From positions 1 to 60,056 of the forward strand of contig JABCZC010000029.1 in NCBI GenBank assembly GCA_013289875.1: a stretch of DNA of 60,056 nt, written 5' to 3'. The stretch is from Acidobacteriota bacterium (GTDB lineage: Bacteria; Acidobacteriota; Terriglobia; Terriglobales; Acidobacteriaceae). The position numbers and the translations under genes are program-made. Shown here in pieces: positions 1 to 10,264 of the stretch. Each line of letters begins with the position of its first letter. The first letter of the stretch is position 1. The notes under the pieces are model-generated. The model was given only the letters and a program-made list of their open reading frames with translations. It searched no databases and had not been told where the DNA came from.

Positions 1-175
1 AGCGCCGTGCGGCATCGATGGCCCAGTATTCGAGAAAAGAACAATCAGCCCCTCGTATTTGCCTTTAAGACGTTCCTCGGCGCGTGCTCCAACCATAACG
101 CCAGCCACTGATTGGATGCGAACATTTCATCCAAGCAATGCCCTGCATGCCCGACACGCGGCGGCATGCCACTCC

Positions 176-181
176 TATACT
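176..181 (+). promoter_or_regulatory. candidate -10 box, ThiF-like gene
   Basis: TATACT lies 8 bases before the ATG at 190 and no Shine-Dalgarno sequence lies between them. A weak -35 (CCGACA, 151-156) sits 19 bases upstream. If used, the transcript would start almost at the start codon. This is inference from sequence only. Confidence 0.3.
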
Positions 182-189
182 AAAGACAG

Positions 190-1236
190 ATGGTGACGCT
201 TTCCAAAACCCCCGCTGTCCGGCCATTCTCGGATCGATACTCGCGACAGGTGCTGTTTCCCGGCATCGGCGAAGCGGGGCAGGAGCGGCTCAGTGTCGCG
301 CACGTGGCGCTCGTGGGATGCGGAGCCACCGGAGCAGCCGCGGCCAACCTGCTTGCGCGAGCCGGCGTGGGTACTCTCACCCTGATTGATCGTGACTTCG
401 TCGAAGAAAGCAACCTGCAGCGCCAAGTGCTTTTTGACGAAGCCGATGCCCAGGACGCCTTGCCCAAAGCGGAAGCGGCCCGGCAGAAAATTGCGCTCTT
501 CAACAGCGAGGTCGCGGTTCATGCGCATATCGCCGATCTCACCCACGGAAACATCCATGCTCTCTTGACCGGTGCCGACATCGTTCTCGATGCCACCGAC
601 AATTTCGAAACCCGCTATCTCGTCAACGACTACGCGGTCGAGCAGCACAAGCCCTGGATCTATTCCGCCGCCGTGGGCTCATATGCCGTGACGATGAACA
701 TCCTGCCCGGGGAAACTGCCTGCCTGGCCTGCATCTTCCCGAAGCCGCCCACCGGGACCGTGGAGACCTGCGACACAGCCGGCATCCTGAACTCAGCGGT
801 CAACCTGGCGGCATCGATCGCTGTAACCGAGGCGATCAAGTTTCTCGCCGGCGCGCGCGACCGGCTGCGGCGCACTCTGCTCTCCTGCGATCTCTGGACC
901 AATGAATGGTCCTCGGTCTCGTCAAGCCATCCAAGAGCGGACTGCGAAGTCTGCCAGAGCCGCAACTTCCTGCATCTGCGCGGCGAGGGCCGTCCGCACG
1001 TCACTCTTTGCGGACGTAATTCCGTGCAGATCCACGAACATGGCCGTCCGGTCGATTTCGGCGAACTCGAAGCCCGTCTCAAGCCCCATGGACAGGTCCG
1101 GTCCAATAACCTGCTCCTGCGCTTCGAGCGTGGAGAGCACACATTGACCCTTTTTGCCGATGGACGGGCCATTGTTCAGGGGACCACGGACGTCGCCTTG
1201 GCCCGTAGTCTGTACGCCCGCTTCATCGGCTCCTGA
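190..1236 (+). CDS. ThiF/MoeB/HesA-family adenylyltransferase
   Basis: E1-like enzyme that adenylates the C-terminus of a small sulfur carrier (ThiS or MoaD type) in cytoplasmic thiamin or molybdopterin synthesis. Seen in the 348-residue product: the nucleotide-binding motif GCGATG at 43-48, the family signature SNLQRQ around N75/R79, DATDN at 134-138, and two zinc CxxC pairs (C178/C181 and C252/C255). C194 in ETCDTAGIL lies where ThiF/MoeB carry their reactive cysteine. The last ~90 residues form an extension I do not recognise; it is not a rhodanese domain. No carrier-protein gene lies nearby, so thiamin versus molybdenum cofactor cannot be decided. The family call is firm; the exact substrate is not. 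Confidence 0.85.
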   Translation: MVTLSKTPAVRPFSDRYSRQVLFPGIGEAGQERLSVAHVALVGCGATGAAAANLLARAGVGTLTLIDRDFVEESNLQRQVLFDEADAQDALPKAEAARQKIALFNSEVAVHAHIADLTHGNIHALLTGADIVLDATDNFETRYLVNDYAVEQHKPWIYSAAVGSYAVTMNILPGETACLACIFPKPPTGTVETCDTAGILNSAVNLAASIAVTEAIKFLAGARDRLRRTLLSCDLWTNEWSSVSSSHPRADCEVCQSRNFLHLRGEGRPHVTLCGRNSVQIHEHGRPVDFGELEARLKPHGQVRSNNLLLRFERGEHTLTLFADGRAIVQGTTDVALARSLYARFIGS

Positions 1237-1421
1237 AGCGGAAACTCCCTGGCGACGGTCACCGGGCAACTCTTCCGGTCTTAACCGCTTCCAACAGTGA
1301 TATTGCTTTATAAATCCCCTTTTTTCTTTGAAAACCCATGGACCCGACGTCGCAGCGATCGCTCTCCAGCTTGCCAGAAGTCGCCGCTCATGGAATTCTC
1401 ACTCAAGCAAAGGACTTTTTA

Positions 1422-2054
1422 ATGAGCGCAGGCCAGACAGAATCGAAGCCCGCCCAACATCACCTGCGACGCAATCCGCCGATTGTCGGCGAAGCGGAAG
1501 CCATTGCCGCCGCACAGGCGGGAGACGAAAAAGCCTTTGAAACGCTGTATGCGCTTCATAAACGGCGTGTTTATTCGCTCTGTCTTCGCATGCTCGGCAA
1601 TGTAGCCGCGGCTGAAGATCTCACGCAGGACGCCTTTCTTCAGCTCTACCGCAAAATCGGCACCTTCCGCGGCGACTCGGCCTTTTCCACATGGCTGCAC
1701 CGCCTGGCGGTAAACGTGGTGCTCATGCACCTGCGCAAAAAAGGCCTGCCCCAGATCTCTCTTGAAGAGGCACTTGAGCCCTCGCAGGATGACGGTCCAC
1801 GCAAGGACATCGGTGCTCGCGATCTTCGGCTATCGGGCTCCATCGATCGCGTTACACTCGAACGAGCCGTAGAAAATCTCCCTCCAGGTTACCGACTGGT
1901 CTTCGTTCTCCATGATGTGGAGGGCTACGAACACAATGAGATTGCCGATATGCTGTCCTGTTCTATCGGTAACAGCAAATCGCAACTACACAAGGCGCGA
2001 ATGAAACTCCGCGATCTGCTGCGTACCGGACAGCGGAAAGAGGCCGCTGTATGA
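1422..2054 (+). CDS. ECF-type RNA polymerase sigma factor
   Basis: Extracytoplasmic-function sigma-70 factor. Region 2 is seen around [13 protein letters not shown], followed by the typical tryptophan-containing [10 protein letters not shown] stretch. Region 4 has the helix-turn-helix [19 protein letters not shown] followed by [21 protein letters not shown] chose the ATG at 1422 because AAAGGA (1409-1414) sits 7 bases upstream; an in-frame ATG at 1338 lacks a ribosome binding site and would add 28 uncharacteristic residues. The product is then 210 residues. The stop overlaps the next gene (ATGA), which encodes a cysteine-histidine anti-sigma protein, so the two form a regulatory pair. The regulon is unknown. 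Confidence 0.9.
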   Translation: MSAGQTESKPAQHHLRRNPPIVGEAEAIAAAQAGDEKAFETLYALHKRRVYSLCLRMLGNVAAAEDLTQDAFLQLYRKIGTFRGDSAFSTWLHRLAVNVVLMHLRKKGLPQISLEEALEPSQDDGPRKDIGARDLRLSGSIDRVTLERAVENLPPGYRLVFVLHDVEGYEHNEIADMLSCSIGNSKSQLHKARMKLRDLLRTGQRKEAAV

Positions 2055-2338
2055 CAGAGAAGAACCCCCAAGAACCCACCTTGACCGACTGTGCAGATTT
2101 CCAGGATCGACTGCCTGAGTTGTTTGAGACAAATGCCAACCTTAGCGATGAAGAGCATCTGAAACATTGCGAAAACTGCACCGCTCTGGTGCGCGACCTC
2201 GAATACATTGCCCAGCAGGCAAAATTGCTCCTGCCTATCCACGATCCCAGCCCCACCGTCTGGGACAACATACGGTCGGCTATCAAGAACGACGCGACTC
2301 AAAACAGCACCTCGTCCTCTGCCCGCTCTGCGACATAG
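2051..2338 (+). CDS. small zinc-finger anti-sigma factor
   Basis: A 95-residue protein overlapping the sigma gene by 4 bases (ATGA), so translation is probably coupled. It carries the HxxxCxxC zinc signature of the zf-HC2/ZAS anti-sigma domain (HLKHCENC, about residues 37-44) with an acidic helix before it. No membrane segment is visible, unlike many anti-sigma factors; this suggests a soluble ZAS protein that holds the partner sigma factor and may respond to a cytoplasmic, possibly redox, signal. The signal is inferred from better known ZAS proteins, not seen. The C-terminus is Ser/Thr-rich and probably disordered. Confidence 0.8.
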   Translation: MTEKNPQEPTLTDCADFQDRLPELFETNANLSDEEHLKHCENCTALVRDLEYIAQQAKLLLPIHDPSPTVWDNIRSAIKNDATQNSTSSSARSAT

Positions 2339-2371
2339 TTGCCCCGAAGATCGAATCGACGCTCCGGTCCT

Positions 2372-2377
2372 TATAAT
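2372..2377 (+). promoter_or_regulatory. candidate -10 box of aroK
   Basis: A perfect TATAAT 11 bases before the ATG at 2389. No convincing -35 at 16-18 bases and no Shine-Dalgarno follows it, so the 5' leader would be only about 5 bases. Confidence 0.4.
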
Positions 2378-2388
2378 GCGTACAACGC

Positions 2389-2982
2389 ATGAGGACCGAG
2401 ACCAATCTGCCGGTAACCGTTCGACGCATCGTGCTTACCGGATTCATGGGCGCGGGTAAATCCACCATCGGCGCGCTACTCGCGCAGAGACTCGGCTGGC
2501 GCTTCCTCGACACCGACGCAATCATTGAAGCCCGCACCGGCGCCACCATCGCGCGACTCTTCGCGCAGCGCGGTGAGACGGCCTTTCGCGAGCTTGAGAC
2601 TGAAACCATCCGAAATCACTCTCACACCGAATCCCAGGTCCTTGCTCTTGGCGGCGGAGCCATTGAGGCCGAAGCCACGCGCCAGGCCCTGGCCCGGCTC
2701 GAGCACGCCTGCATCGTCTTTCTTGATGCCCCGCTCGAAGTGATGGTCGCCCGCTGCCTCGCGCAGCCTGCTGCCGTGGAGCGACCCGTACTCGCTGACC
2801 GCGAACAGCTGGCCGCACGCCTGACTGCGCGGCTCCCTCACTATCGACAGGCGCATCTCACCGTCGCAACCTCAAAGCTCGACCCTCAGGCGGTCGCCGA
2901 CCATATCCTTGAGGCCCTGCAGGATCGCTGCGCTGCCCCACGTGTCACCACCCCTCAAAAAGAAGGCGTTGCCACCTCATGA
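2389..2982 (+). CDS. aroK: shikimate kinase
   Basis: Phosphorylates shikimate to shikimate 3-phosphate in the cytoplasmic chorismate (aromatic amino acid) pathway. The 197-residue product is of normal family length plus ~20 residues at the C-terminus. Seen: P-loop GFMGAGKST at 18-26, the DTD motif at 41-43 that binds magnesium and shikimate, the substrate arginine in ETAFRELE, and ALGGGAI around 86-92 that contacts shikimate. ERPVLAD around residue 122 fits the lid arginine. No Shine-Dalgarno precedes the ATG; a TATAAT is close upstream instead. The 3' end overlaps the next gene by 4 bases (ATGA), so the permease is cotranscribed. Confidence 0.93.
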   Translation: MRTETNLPVTVRRIVLTGFMGAGKSTIGALLAQRLGWRFLDTDAIIEARTGATIARLFAQRGETAFRELETETIRNHSHTESQVLALGGGAIEAEATRQALARLEHACIVFLDAPLEVMVARCLAQPAAVERPVLADREQLAARLTARLPHYRQAHLTVATSKLDPQAVADHILEALQDRCAAPRVTTPQKEGVATS

Positions 2983-4100
2983 GCGAAACCGAGCTAAAGG
3001 CAGTCCTGACCAAAGATCTCCAGGTGACAGAGATTTCTCATTCAGAATCAGCTCGGCAAAGAGCTGCTCACGCCAATATTCTCTTCGCTTTCGCCGTAGC
3101 CCTCGCGCTCTACACCGCGTGGCATTTGATGGTGGTCCTTGAGCTGATTTACGTCAGCGCTCTTTTTGCTGTGGTGCTCATGCCGGTCATGCGAGCCATC
3201 ATGAAGCTGCACATCGGCAAATGGAGCCCCGGCCGCGCCTCAGCCATATTCATCCTGCTGCTCATTGTGGCCGCATCGACGGCGCTCTTTTTCCTGGTTG
3301 CTCTTCCCCCCGTCATTCGCGATATGCGCCTGTTCGTAAATGAACTGCCGACGAAGGGACCGCAGATGCTTGCCCGCATCCAGGATTTGCCGCTCACCCG
3401 GCACGTCGATCTGACCGCGCTCAATGCCAGGCTGCAGGACTTTGCCTCCAACTTCGCCAGCTATATCTTCTTTTCCATCAAGTCCTGGGCCACCATGCTC
3501 TTCAATGTCATCACCGGCATTGTCCTCACCATTTACTTCATGCTGGAGGGCGACACGGCCTATTACTGGCTGCTTTCCTTCTTTCCCGTAGATAAGCGCA
3601 AGCGTCTCGACACCACTCTCGCCCGAGCCGAAGTCCGCATGGGCAAGTGGCTCCTCGGCCAAGGATCACTCATGCTGGTCCTGGGTCTCAGCAGCATGAT
3701 CGTCTTCGTTTTCCTGCACGTTCGATACGCTTACGCGCTGGGCGTACTGATGGGCCTCTTCAACATCATCCCCATCGCCGGCGCCATCGTCTCCATGGCC
3801 CTGGTTGTCATGATCGCGGCTATCGACTCCTGGGGACGCGTCGCCGGCGTGCTCATCTTTTACGCAATCTACTCCCAGATCGAGACCTCCTACCTCACGC
3901 CCCGCATCATGCGCCATAGCGTCGACCTCGCCGGTCTCGCCATCCTCATTGCGCTGCTGATTGGCGCTTCCGTGGCCGGCATTGTCGGCGCCATGGTTGC
4001 CATCCCCACGGCTGTGCTGGTCGCCGTTCTGCTCAGCGAATACGCCGTTGTGCATGAGTCCATCATTTCCGAGGCCAAGCCGCTCAGCAAAGTTCTGTGA
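2979..4100 (+). CDS. AI-2E family (PF01594-type) transporter
   Basis: Polytopic inner-membrane protein of the AI-2E/TqsA/YdiK/PerM family, 373 residues, about eight hydrophobic segments. Typical features are the early pair of helices (roughly residues 28-65), a soluble stretch near 115-155, and the glycine/proline-rich C-terminal half with MGLFNIIPIAGAI, IYSQIETSYLTPRIM and LLIGASVAGIVGAMVAIPTA. Known members export autoinducer-2, act as Na+/H+ antiporters or have no known substrate, so transport substrate is not assigned. It overlaps aroK by 4 bases, which suggests only cotranscription, not a shared function. Confidence 0.85.
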   Translation: MSETELKAVLTKDLQVTEISHSESARQRAAHANILFAFAVALALYTAWHLMVVLELIYVSALFAVVLMPVMRAIMKLHIGKWSPGRASAIFILLLIVAASTALFFLVALPPVIRDMRLFVNELPTKGPQMLARIQDLPLTRHVDLTALNARLQDFASNFASYIFFSIKSWATMLFNVITGIVLTIYFMLEGDTAYYWLLSFFPVDKRKRLDTTLARAEVRMGKWLLGQGSLMLVLGLSSMIVFVFLHVRYAYALGVLMGLFNIIPIAGAIVSMALVVMIAAIDSWGRVAGVLIFYAIYSQIETSYLTPRIMRHSVDLAGLAILIALLIGASVAGIVGAMVAIPTAVLVAVLLSEYAVVHESIISEAKPLSKVL

Positions 4101-4124
4101 CCGCTGCGGCTGCTGGACGGCTCA

Positions 4125-5162
4125 TTGTTATCATGGAGTGTGAACCCCGCACCCCAGCTCGCCGAAACGCAATTTTCGGAAACTGTGACCGTTGAGCCGG
4201 TCCTCGCACCGTCCTCGGTGAAGTCGCCGGAGCACGTCGAGCATCTGCACGCGCCGCGCGCCGGCGAGACGGCATCCCGCATCGCCGATTACCGCGAACT
4301 CTTCAAAGTGCGCGTCACGCTGATGGTCGTGATGACTGCCTGGGCCGGCTTCTACCTTGGGTCGATGCAATCGGGAATCAGCAGCGTCCAGCCTGGACTG
4401 ATTGAAGCCCTGTTTGGGATCGCCCTCGTCTCCGCCGGTTCCGCTGCCCTGAACGAATGCCTGGAGCGCAAGCTCGACGCGAAAATGATCCGCACCTCAC
4501 GGCGTCCCATGGTTACGGGACGCATCGGCCTGGCCCACGGAATCACCGCCGGCCTCGCCGCCATCGCCATTGGCTCCATCTGGCTGGCCCGCGAAACCAA
4601 CCTGATTACCGGCACGCTCACGCTCATCACCGCCTTCACCTATGTGGCCATCTACACTCCGCTCAAGCGCTACACCAGCCTGGCCACCTTCATCGGAGCC
4701 TTTCCCGGAGCCATGCCGCCGCTCCTTGGCTGGACCGCTGCCCGCGGACGCATAGAATGGCCGGCTGTCGCCCTTTTCGCGATCCTCTTCATCTGGCAGT
4801 TCCCCCACTTCATGGCCATCGCCTGGCTTTATCGGGAAGACTACGGACGCGCCGGCATCCGCATGCTCCCCGTCGTCCAGCCCGACGGCTGGTCTACCGT
4901 GTTCGAAGCTCTGACCTACGCCGTTCTCATGATCCCGGTCAGCCTGCTGCCCGTCTATCTGCACATCGCCGGGCCCTATTACGGAGTCGCAGCCGGGCTA
5001 CTCGGCCTCGTCTACCTCGGTTACACCATTCGCTTTGCCCGCATCACCCGCGCCCGCTCGACCATCGAGTCGAAGATGTACGCTCGCGATCTGCTCAAGG
5101 TGAGCGTGATCTACCTGCCGCTGCTGCTCACAGCGCTCATGCTCAACGCAAAGGGAAAGTGA
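4125..5162 (+). CDS. ctaB: protoheme IX farnesyltransferase
   Basis: UbiA-superfamily integral membrane enzyme that adds a farnesyl group to heme b to give heme O for terminal oxidases. The 345-residue product has the magnesium/prenyl diphosphate motif at residues 110-128 (N110, D118, then RTSRRP), a second conserved stretch FPHFMAIAWLYREDYGRAG, and 8-9 hydrophobic helices. The first ~50 residues are a non-conserved extension. Start is uncertain: TTG 4125 follows GGACGG (4115-4120), and GTG 4140 is also possible. The next gene is a DUF420 protein, a family tied to heme-copper oxidase assembly, which supports the call. Confidence 0.9.
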   Translation: MLSWSVNPAPQLAETQFSETVTVEPVLAPSSVKSPEHVEHLHAPRAGETASRIADYRELFKVRVTLMVVMTAWAGFYLGSMQSGISSVQPGLIEALFGIALVSAGSAALNECLERKLDAKMIRTSRRPMVTGRIGLAHGITAGLAAIAIGSIWLARETNLITGTLTLITAFTYVAIYTPLKRYTSLATFIGAFPGAMPPLLGWTAARGRIEWPAVALFAILFIWQFPHFMAIAWLYREDYGRAGIRMLPVVQPDGWSTVFEALTYAVLMIPVSLLPVYLHIAGPYYGVAAGLLGLVYLGYTIRFARITRARSTIESKMYARDLLKVSVIYLPLLLTALMLNAKGK

Positions 5163-5182
5163 TTTTCGAAGAAGGACGAAGG

Positions 5183-5743
5183 ATGCAAGCGACGATTGAA
5201 ACCAAGGGCCCTGAATCGATAAACCCTATCGGCCCCACCGTTGCCGCGATCATCATGGTCAGCGCCCTGGCCAGCGCACTCATCTGCTGGCTGGTGTATT
5301 TCCATGCGCCCACCGACGTCGCCGGAACCCACCTGCTGTTCCTTCCAGCGACAAATGCGCTGCTGAACGGACTCAGCACCATCGCGCTGCTCACGGGCTT
5401 TGTCTACATTCGCCGGCGGCAAATTCCGAAGCACCGCGCAGCGATGTTCACCGCCTTCTTCTTTTCGTCGATCTTTCTCGTGTCCTATCTGGTGAACTTC
5501 ACGCTGCACGGGGAGACGAAGTTCCCGCGCGGCAATCCCCTGTGGCCTTTCTATTGGAAGCTGCTGGCCTCGCACATCGTGCTCTCGGTCATCGCTTTGC
5601 CGATCATCCTGATTACCTTTTTTCTCTCGCTTTCGGGCCGTTTCCCGGCGCACAAACGTATGGCCCGCTGGACCTTTCCCATCTGGCTCTACGTCTCGGT
5701 TACGGGCGTGATCGTTTACGCCATGCAGGCGGCCTGCCGCTGA
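5183..5743 (+). CDS. DUF420 membrane protein (CtaM-like)
   Basis: A 186-residue membrane protein with about five hydrophobic segments and the DUF420 hallmarks: N-terminal helix, FLPATNALLNGLSTIALLTG, short positively charged loop RRRQIPKHRA, the FTLHG loop and a C-terminal HKRMARWTFPIWLYVSVTG. DUF420 includes CtaM/YozB, needed for maturation of heme a-containing oxidases in Firmicutes. Following ctaB directly, it is likely an assembly factor for a heme-copper oxidase. Start at 5183 follows GAAGGA; the open frame extends upstream inside ctaB but that part is not DUF420-like. Confidence 0.85.
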   Translation: MQATIETKGPESINPIGPTVAAIIMVSALASALICWLVYFHAPTDVAGTHLLFLPATNALLNGLSTIALLTGFVYIRRRQIPKHRAAMFTAFFFSSIFLVSYLVNFTLHGETKFPRGNPLWPFYWKLLASHIVLSVIALPIILITFFLSLSGRFPAHKRMARWTFPIWLYVSVTGVIVYAMQAACR

Positions 5744-5745
5744 GG

Positions 5746-6108
5746 ATGTCTCGAATGCCGCTGGTGATGAAACAAGAGCCGAATGGAGAAGCAGAGAGAT
5801 CGCTCCGCAGCGAGCTGCGTCTGGAGGAAAAATCCGGTCCGCCGCCGAACGATCCTCCGAAGGACGACGGGACCCGCCAGCTGTTGCAGAGCGGAGGCTG
5901 GACGATCGCTGCCGGCCTGCTGGCCGCGTTCCTGATGTCTACCGTGTTCGGAGGCATTACCCGCCAAGGCCCGCACACCAGCTCCGGCTGGTTGGCGCTG
6001 ATCGTCTCCCTTATGTGCCTGCCCTTTGGGTCACTCTTGTTCCTGCTCGGTGCGGCAAAGTGGTTTCGCAACCGCCGGCTGCAGCGTCATCAGCGGAGTC
6101 TCCGTTAG
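5746..6108 (+). CDS. small two-helix membrane protein, unknown
   Basis: A 120-residue protein I do not recognise. It starts 2 bases after the DUF420 stop; the ribosome binding site TGAGG overlaps that stop codon, so it is probably the last gene of the ctaB operon. The first ~45 residues are polar and proline-rich (cytoplasmic tail), followed by hydrophobic segments at about 49-66 and 79-99 and a strongly basic end (RNRRLQRHQRSLR). Location next to oxidase-assembly genes hints at a respiratory role but nothing in the sequence proves it. Confidence 0.6.
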   Translation: MSRMPLVMKQEPNGEAERSLRSELRLEEKSGPPPNDPPKDDGTRQLLQSGGWTIAAGLLAAFLMSTVFGGITRQGPHTSSGWLALIVSLMCLPFGSLLFLLGAAKWFRNRRLQRHQRSLR

Positions 6109-6217
6109 TTCTCAACCCTTCGTAACTCGTCTTCGCGCGGCCCACGGAAGTTGCGAAATCCGTCGTACCTTGGTCCCTGTTATCCTTCTCTGAACATCCT
6201 TTGGAGTAACCCCAGTC

Positions 6218-6685
6218 ATGGCAAGAAGCGTCAACAAAATCATCCTTCTCGGCAACGTAGGCAAAGACCCTGAATTCCGCGCGACTGCGGGCGGCACGAC
6301 CGTCGCCAACTTCTCTCTCGCCACCACCGACCGCACCAAAGACCAGACGGGAAACTGGACCGATCGCACCGAATGGCACAATCTGGTAGCCTTCCAGCGC
6401 ACAGCCGAAATCGTCCGCGACTACGTGAAAAAGGGCTCGAAACTGTATATCGAGGGCAAGATCCAGACCCGCTCGTGGGACGACAAGACGTCCGGGGAGA
6501 AGAAGTACCGCACAGAAGTTCTGGTCAACGAGCTCGTGCTCCTCTCCGGCAAGGGCGAAGGTGGAAGCGAAGGCGGCGGAGGCTACAGCAGGAGCGGCAG
6601 CAGCTCGTACGATCAGCGCAGCTCCGGCCCTTCCGATGACCTGGTTAACTCTACCGAGATCACCGATGACGACATTCCGTTTTGA
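6218..6685 (+). CDS. ssb: single-stranded DNA-binding protein
   Basis: Binds single-stranded DNA during replication, recombination and repair. The 155-residue product starts with the conserved MARSVNKIILLGNVGKDPE OB-fold strand, contains TDRTEWHNLVAFQ and YIEGKIQTRSW, then a Gly/Ser-rich linker (about 112-138) and the acidic tip DDDIPF that recruits partner proteins. Length and architecture are normal for bacterial SSB. It stands alone rather than between rpsF and rpsR. A strong hairpin follows at 6703-6729. Confidence 0.95.
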   Translation: MARSVNKIILLGNVGKDPEFRATAGGTTVANFSLATTDRTKDQTGNWTDRTEWHNLVAFQRTAEIVRDYVKKGSKLYIEGKIQTRSWDDKTSGEKKYRTEVLVNELVLLSGKGEGGSEGGGGYSRSGSSSYDQRSSGPSDDLVNSTEITDDDIPF

Positions 6686-6702
6686 AGACCGGTTCGAGTA
6701 CA

Positions 6703-6729
6703 GGCGTTCGAGTCCTGGACCCGAACGCC
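6703..6729 (+). terminator. hairpin after ssb
   Basis: GGCGTTCG (6703-6710) pairs perfectly with CGAACGCC (6722-6729), and GTCC/GGAC inside extends the stem. It begins 17 bases after the ssb stop. There is no U-tract, so it is either a weak terminator or a 3' stabilising hairpin. Confidence 0.45.
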
Positions 6730-6781
6730 GTCGCGCCCGTCCTCCGCTTATTCCTCGGCTTATAGGCGGCTAACCCGAAGT

Positions 6782-6811
6782 CAATTCTCAGTCTCTTACT
6801 TAAGAGAATTG
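6782..6811. repeat. inverted repeat upstream of small ORF
   Basis: CAATTCTC (6782-6789) and GAGAATTG (6804-6811) are exact reverse complements, and CTCTTA/TAAGAG inside forms an alternative stem. It lies 9 bases before the ATG at 6821, where it could be an operator or control ribosome access. Confidence 0.4.
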
Positions 6812-6820
6812 GGGGTGCCT

Positions 6821-6967
6821 ATGATCGCCATTATTGGCCTCGTGTGTGTCGTCCTTGTGCTGTGCCTTGTTCTTGCGTTGAGAAGCCCTCTCACGCGAAA
6901 ACCGGCACCGCGCCCGAAGCCGGGCGAGGCTCACCCTCAAGGTCCACGGGCTTCGGGCCTTGATTAG
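6821..6967 (+). CDS. possible 48-residue single-helix membrane protein
   Basis: Small open frame: an N-terminal hydrophobic helix of about 18 residues (from IAIIGLVCVV onward) followed by a basic, proline-rich tail. GGGGG at 6811-6815 lies 5 bases before the ATG, a plausible though impure ribosome binding site. It overlaps the end of the convergent gene by 4 bases. The second half contains a 10-bp inverted repeat, so this could be a transcribed leader or terminator region rather than a gene. I do not recognise the protein. Confidence 0.35.
   Translation: MIAIIGLVCVVLVLCLVLALRSPLTRKPAPRPKPGEAHPQGPRASGLD
6912..6958 (-). terminator. inverted repeat 3' of secreted protein gene
   Basis: GCCCGAAGCC (6912-6921) and GGCTTCGGGC (6949-6958) are exact reverse complements with a 27-base loop. 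On the minus strand the stem begins 5 bases after the stop codon of the gene ending at 6964. No U-tract is present. Confidence 0.35.
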
Positions 6968-7833
6968 CGATTAGGTTCTGAGGGCTTCGCCGAATCAAGG
7001 CGGGCCTCGGTTCCTCCGCCAACTGCCTGGTCAAGCCGCTCCTTCGCCGCCGCAAGGCTGATGTCATGCGGAACGGGCCGGAAGTCGGTCCGCACCTCCC
7101 GCTGGTCTTTCCCCACATTGTGGAAGAGCAGCACCCGGCCCTGCACGTGAACCTCGATCAGGCTCGCCTTCCAGCGCGTCGGGCTCACCTGCTCGCGCTG
7201 TATCTCGAAGGTCCCGCCCTTCGCCACATAGCCCAGAAGGCCGTAACCGAAGTCCACTCGGTCCATCAGCTGGCCTTTGATGGAGATCAGACGCTTCAGT
7301 CGCCGATTCACCACCAGGGTACCGCTCAACCCATGAACAATCCGCCCATCGTAGCTTGACGGTGTAAACGCGGGGTTGGGGCGAAACGAAAGATGCACCA
7401 GGTCGCCGTTGCTTAGACCGGCGTATTCATAAAGAAATGCCTGAGGAAGCATCTCGATCACTTTCCGCATCCGCTCCTCGTCTTTGAGGTGGTCCTGCTG
7501 TACCCGCGCCATCGCGCTCGGGTTGTTGACAAGATCGTTGAGCCGCTGCTCCTCGCTCCTGCGCTCGTCCGCATCCAGCCGCCTGCCATGATCGGCGATC
7601 ACGCGAAAAATTGGCCCCTCCGGCGTTTCCACCTGCTCACGAACTACGTCCTGCGACCCCGCAAGGCGAGTACTGCGATACTGCCAGAAGCTGTCAGACT
7701 CACGGTCCTGGAGCTCGTTGTACACCACGTCCGCAGCCAGCTGCTGCGCGGATTGGGTCGGAGTCCGGTCCTGCGCCTGCACGAACGTGCTGAGACCGAG
7801 CAAAACGACTACGAAATATGCGCGTGGGTGCAT
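6964..7833 (-). CDS. secreted protein of unknown function
   Basis: A 289-residue protein with a signal peptide (HPRAYFVVVLLGLSTFVQA, cut before QDR). The mature part is mixed alpha/beta and reads like an uncharacterised acidobacterial periplasmic family, with FRPNPAFTPSSYDGR, HGLSGTLVVNRRLKRL, VDFGYGLLGYVAKGGTF and GRVLLFHNV. That pattern of short antiparallel strands resembles outer-membrane lipoprotein-sorting or DUF-type beta sheets but no catalytic motif is visible. The start at 7833 is chosen because it opens the signal peptide and has GGAGG 11 bases upstream; the frame is open farther upstream without secretion features. A lone gene; function unknown. Confidence 0.7.
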   Translation of the reverse strand: MHPRAYFVVVLLGLSTFVQAQDRTPTQSAQQLAADVVYNELQDRESDSFWQYRSTRLAGSQDVVREQVETPEGPIFRVIADHGRRLDADERRSEEQRLNDLVNNPSAMARVQQDHLKDEERMRKVIEMLPQAFLYEYAGLSNGDLVHLSFRPNPAFTPSSYDGRIVHGLSGTLVVNRRLKRLISIKGQLMDRVDFGYGLLGYVAKGGTFEIQREQVSPTRWKASLIEVHVQGRVLLFHNVGKDQREVRTDFRPVPHDISLAAAKERLDQAVGGGTEARLDSAKPSEPNR

Positions 7834-8064
7834 AATGCGTATTGCCTCCATCTTCACATGATGCAGGTGGCCGCCATATGGATTTGAACGATCCTTGAGC
7901 ACAGCATCCTCCACTTCGCGTAACGCAATGCGAGCGGGGCTGTTAAATGCCGCAAAATATGTGCAAATTCCGGGAATTTCCGTAACCTTCCTGGTTCTCT
8001 CGAACATCACAAAGCGAATCCACGCCACCCGATCATTAGATCGGGCAATCTTCCCGCCGGTTGC

Positions 8065-8070
8065 TACACT
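8065..8070 (+). promoter_or_regulatory. candidate -10 box of cyaY
   Basis: TACACT lies 6 bases before the ATG at 8077. No Shine-Dalgarno is present. Weak evidence, listed because the same arrangement recurs at other genes here. Confidence 0.2.
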
Positions 8071-8076
8071 TAAGCC

Positions 8077-8412
8077 ATGCTCGACGAAGTATCCTTCCGC
8101 CGCAACGCCGATCGCGCCATCGAATCACTTAAGCAAAGCCTTATTGATGCCGAAGAAGACGGCGGCTTCGAAGCCGAAGAGCAGAACGGCGTCCTGAACA
8201 TCGTATTCGACAACCCTCCGGCGAAGTTCGTCATCACGCCTAACGCACCAGTACGGCAGATCTGGATTTCCGCCCTTTCCACCAGCTTCAAACTGGACTG
8301 GTCTGAAGACGCCAACGACTTCGTCTTTCCGAAGGACTCTCTGACGCTCAAGCCGCTTGTAGGCAGGCTGATCAATGAGCAGCTGGGTGAGGACTCGGTC
8401 AGGCTTGAGTAG
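8077..8412 (+). CDS. cyaY: frataxin-like iron donor CyaY
   Basis: Frataxin-family protein, 111 residues, that binds iron at an acidic ridge and modulates the IscS/IscU iron-sulfur cluster machinery in the cytoplasm. Seen: an N-terminal helix with alternating acids ([19 protein letters not shown]), the strand [21 protein letters not shown], the conserved QIWISA strand with tryptophan, and FKLDWSED. Family length matches. No isc or suf gene lies beside it. The next gene starts 8 bases after the stop, so the two may be cotranscribed. Confidence 0.9.
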   Translation: MLDEVSFRRNADRAIESLKQSLIDAEEDGGFEAEEQNGVLNIVFDNPPAKFVITPNAPVRQIWISALSTSFKLDWSEDANDFVFPKDSLTLKPLVGRLINEQLGEDSVRLE

Positions 8413-8420
8413 TCGCAAAG

Positions 8421-10178
<1,758 letters not shown>

Positions 10179-10264
10179 TTTATCAGCAAAAAATCGCTTT
10201 ATCTCACCTCAATTCCGCGATGTTTTTCTAGTTACTTGGCTCACAACGTGCTAAAACTTCGCCT

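Noticed and set aside
1..111. Short open frames at the left edge: one on plus ending at 111 and one on minus starting at 99 and running off the window.
   Set aside because: Neither shows a recognisable domain, and they are antiparallel, so I cannot tell which, if either, is a gene fragment.
1338..1421. Extended N-terminus for the first sigma factor.
   Set aside because: No ribosome binding site at 1338, whereas 1422 has AAAGGA at good spacing and the extra residues are not sigma-like.
6690..6730. GTTCGAGTCC resembling a tRNA T-loop.
   Set aside because: No acceptor stem, D-arm or anticodon arm can be formed around it; it is part of a hairpin after ssb.
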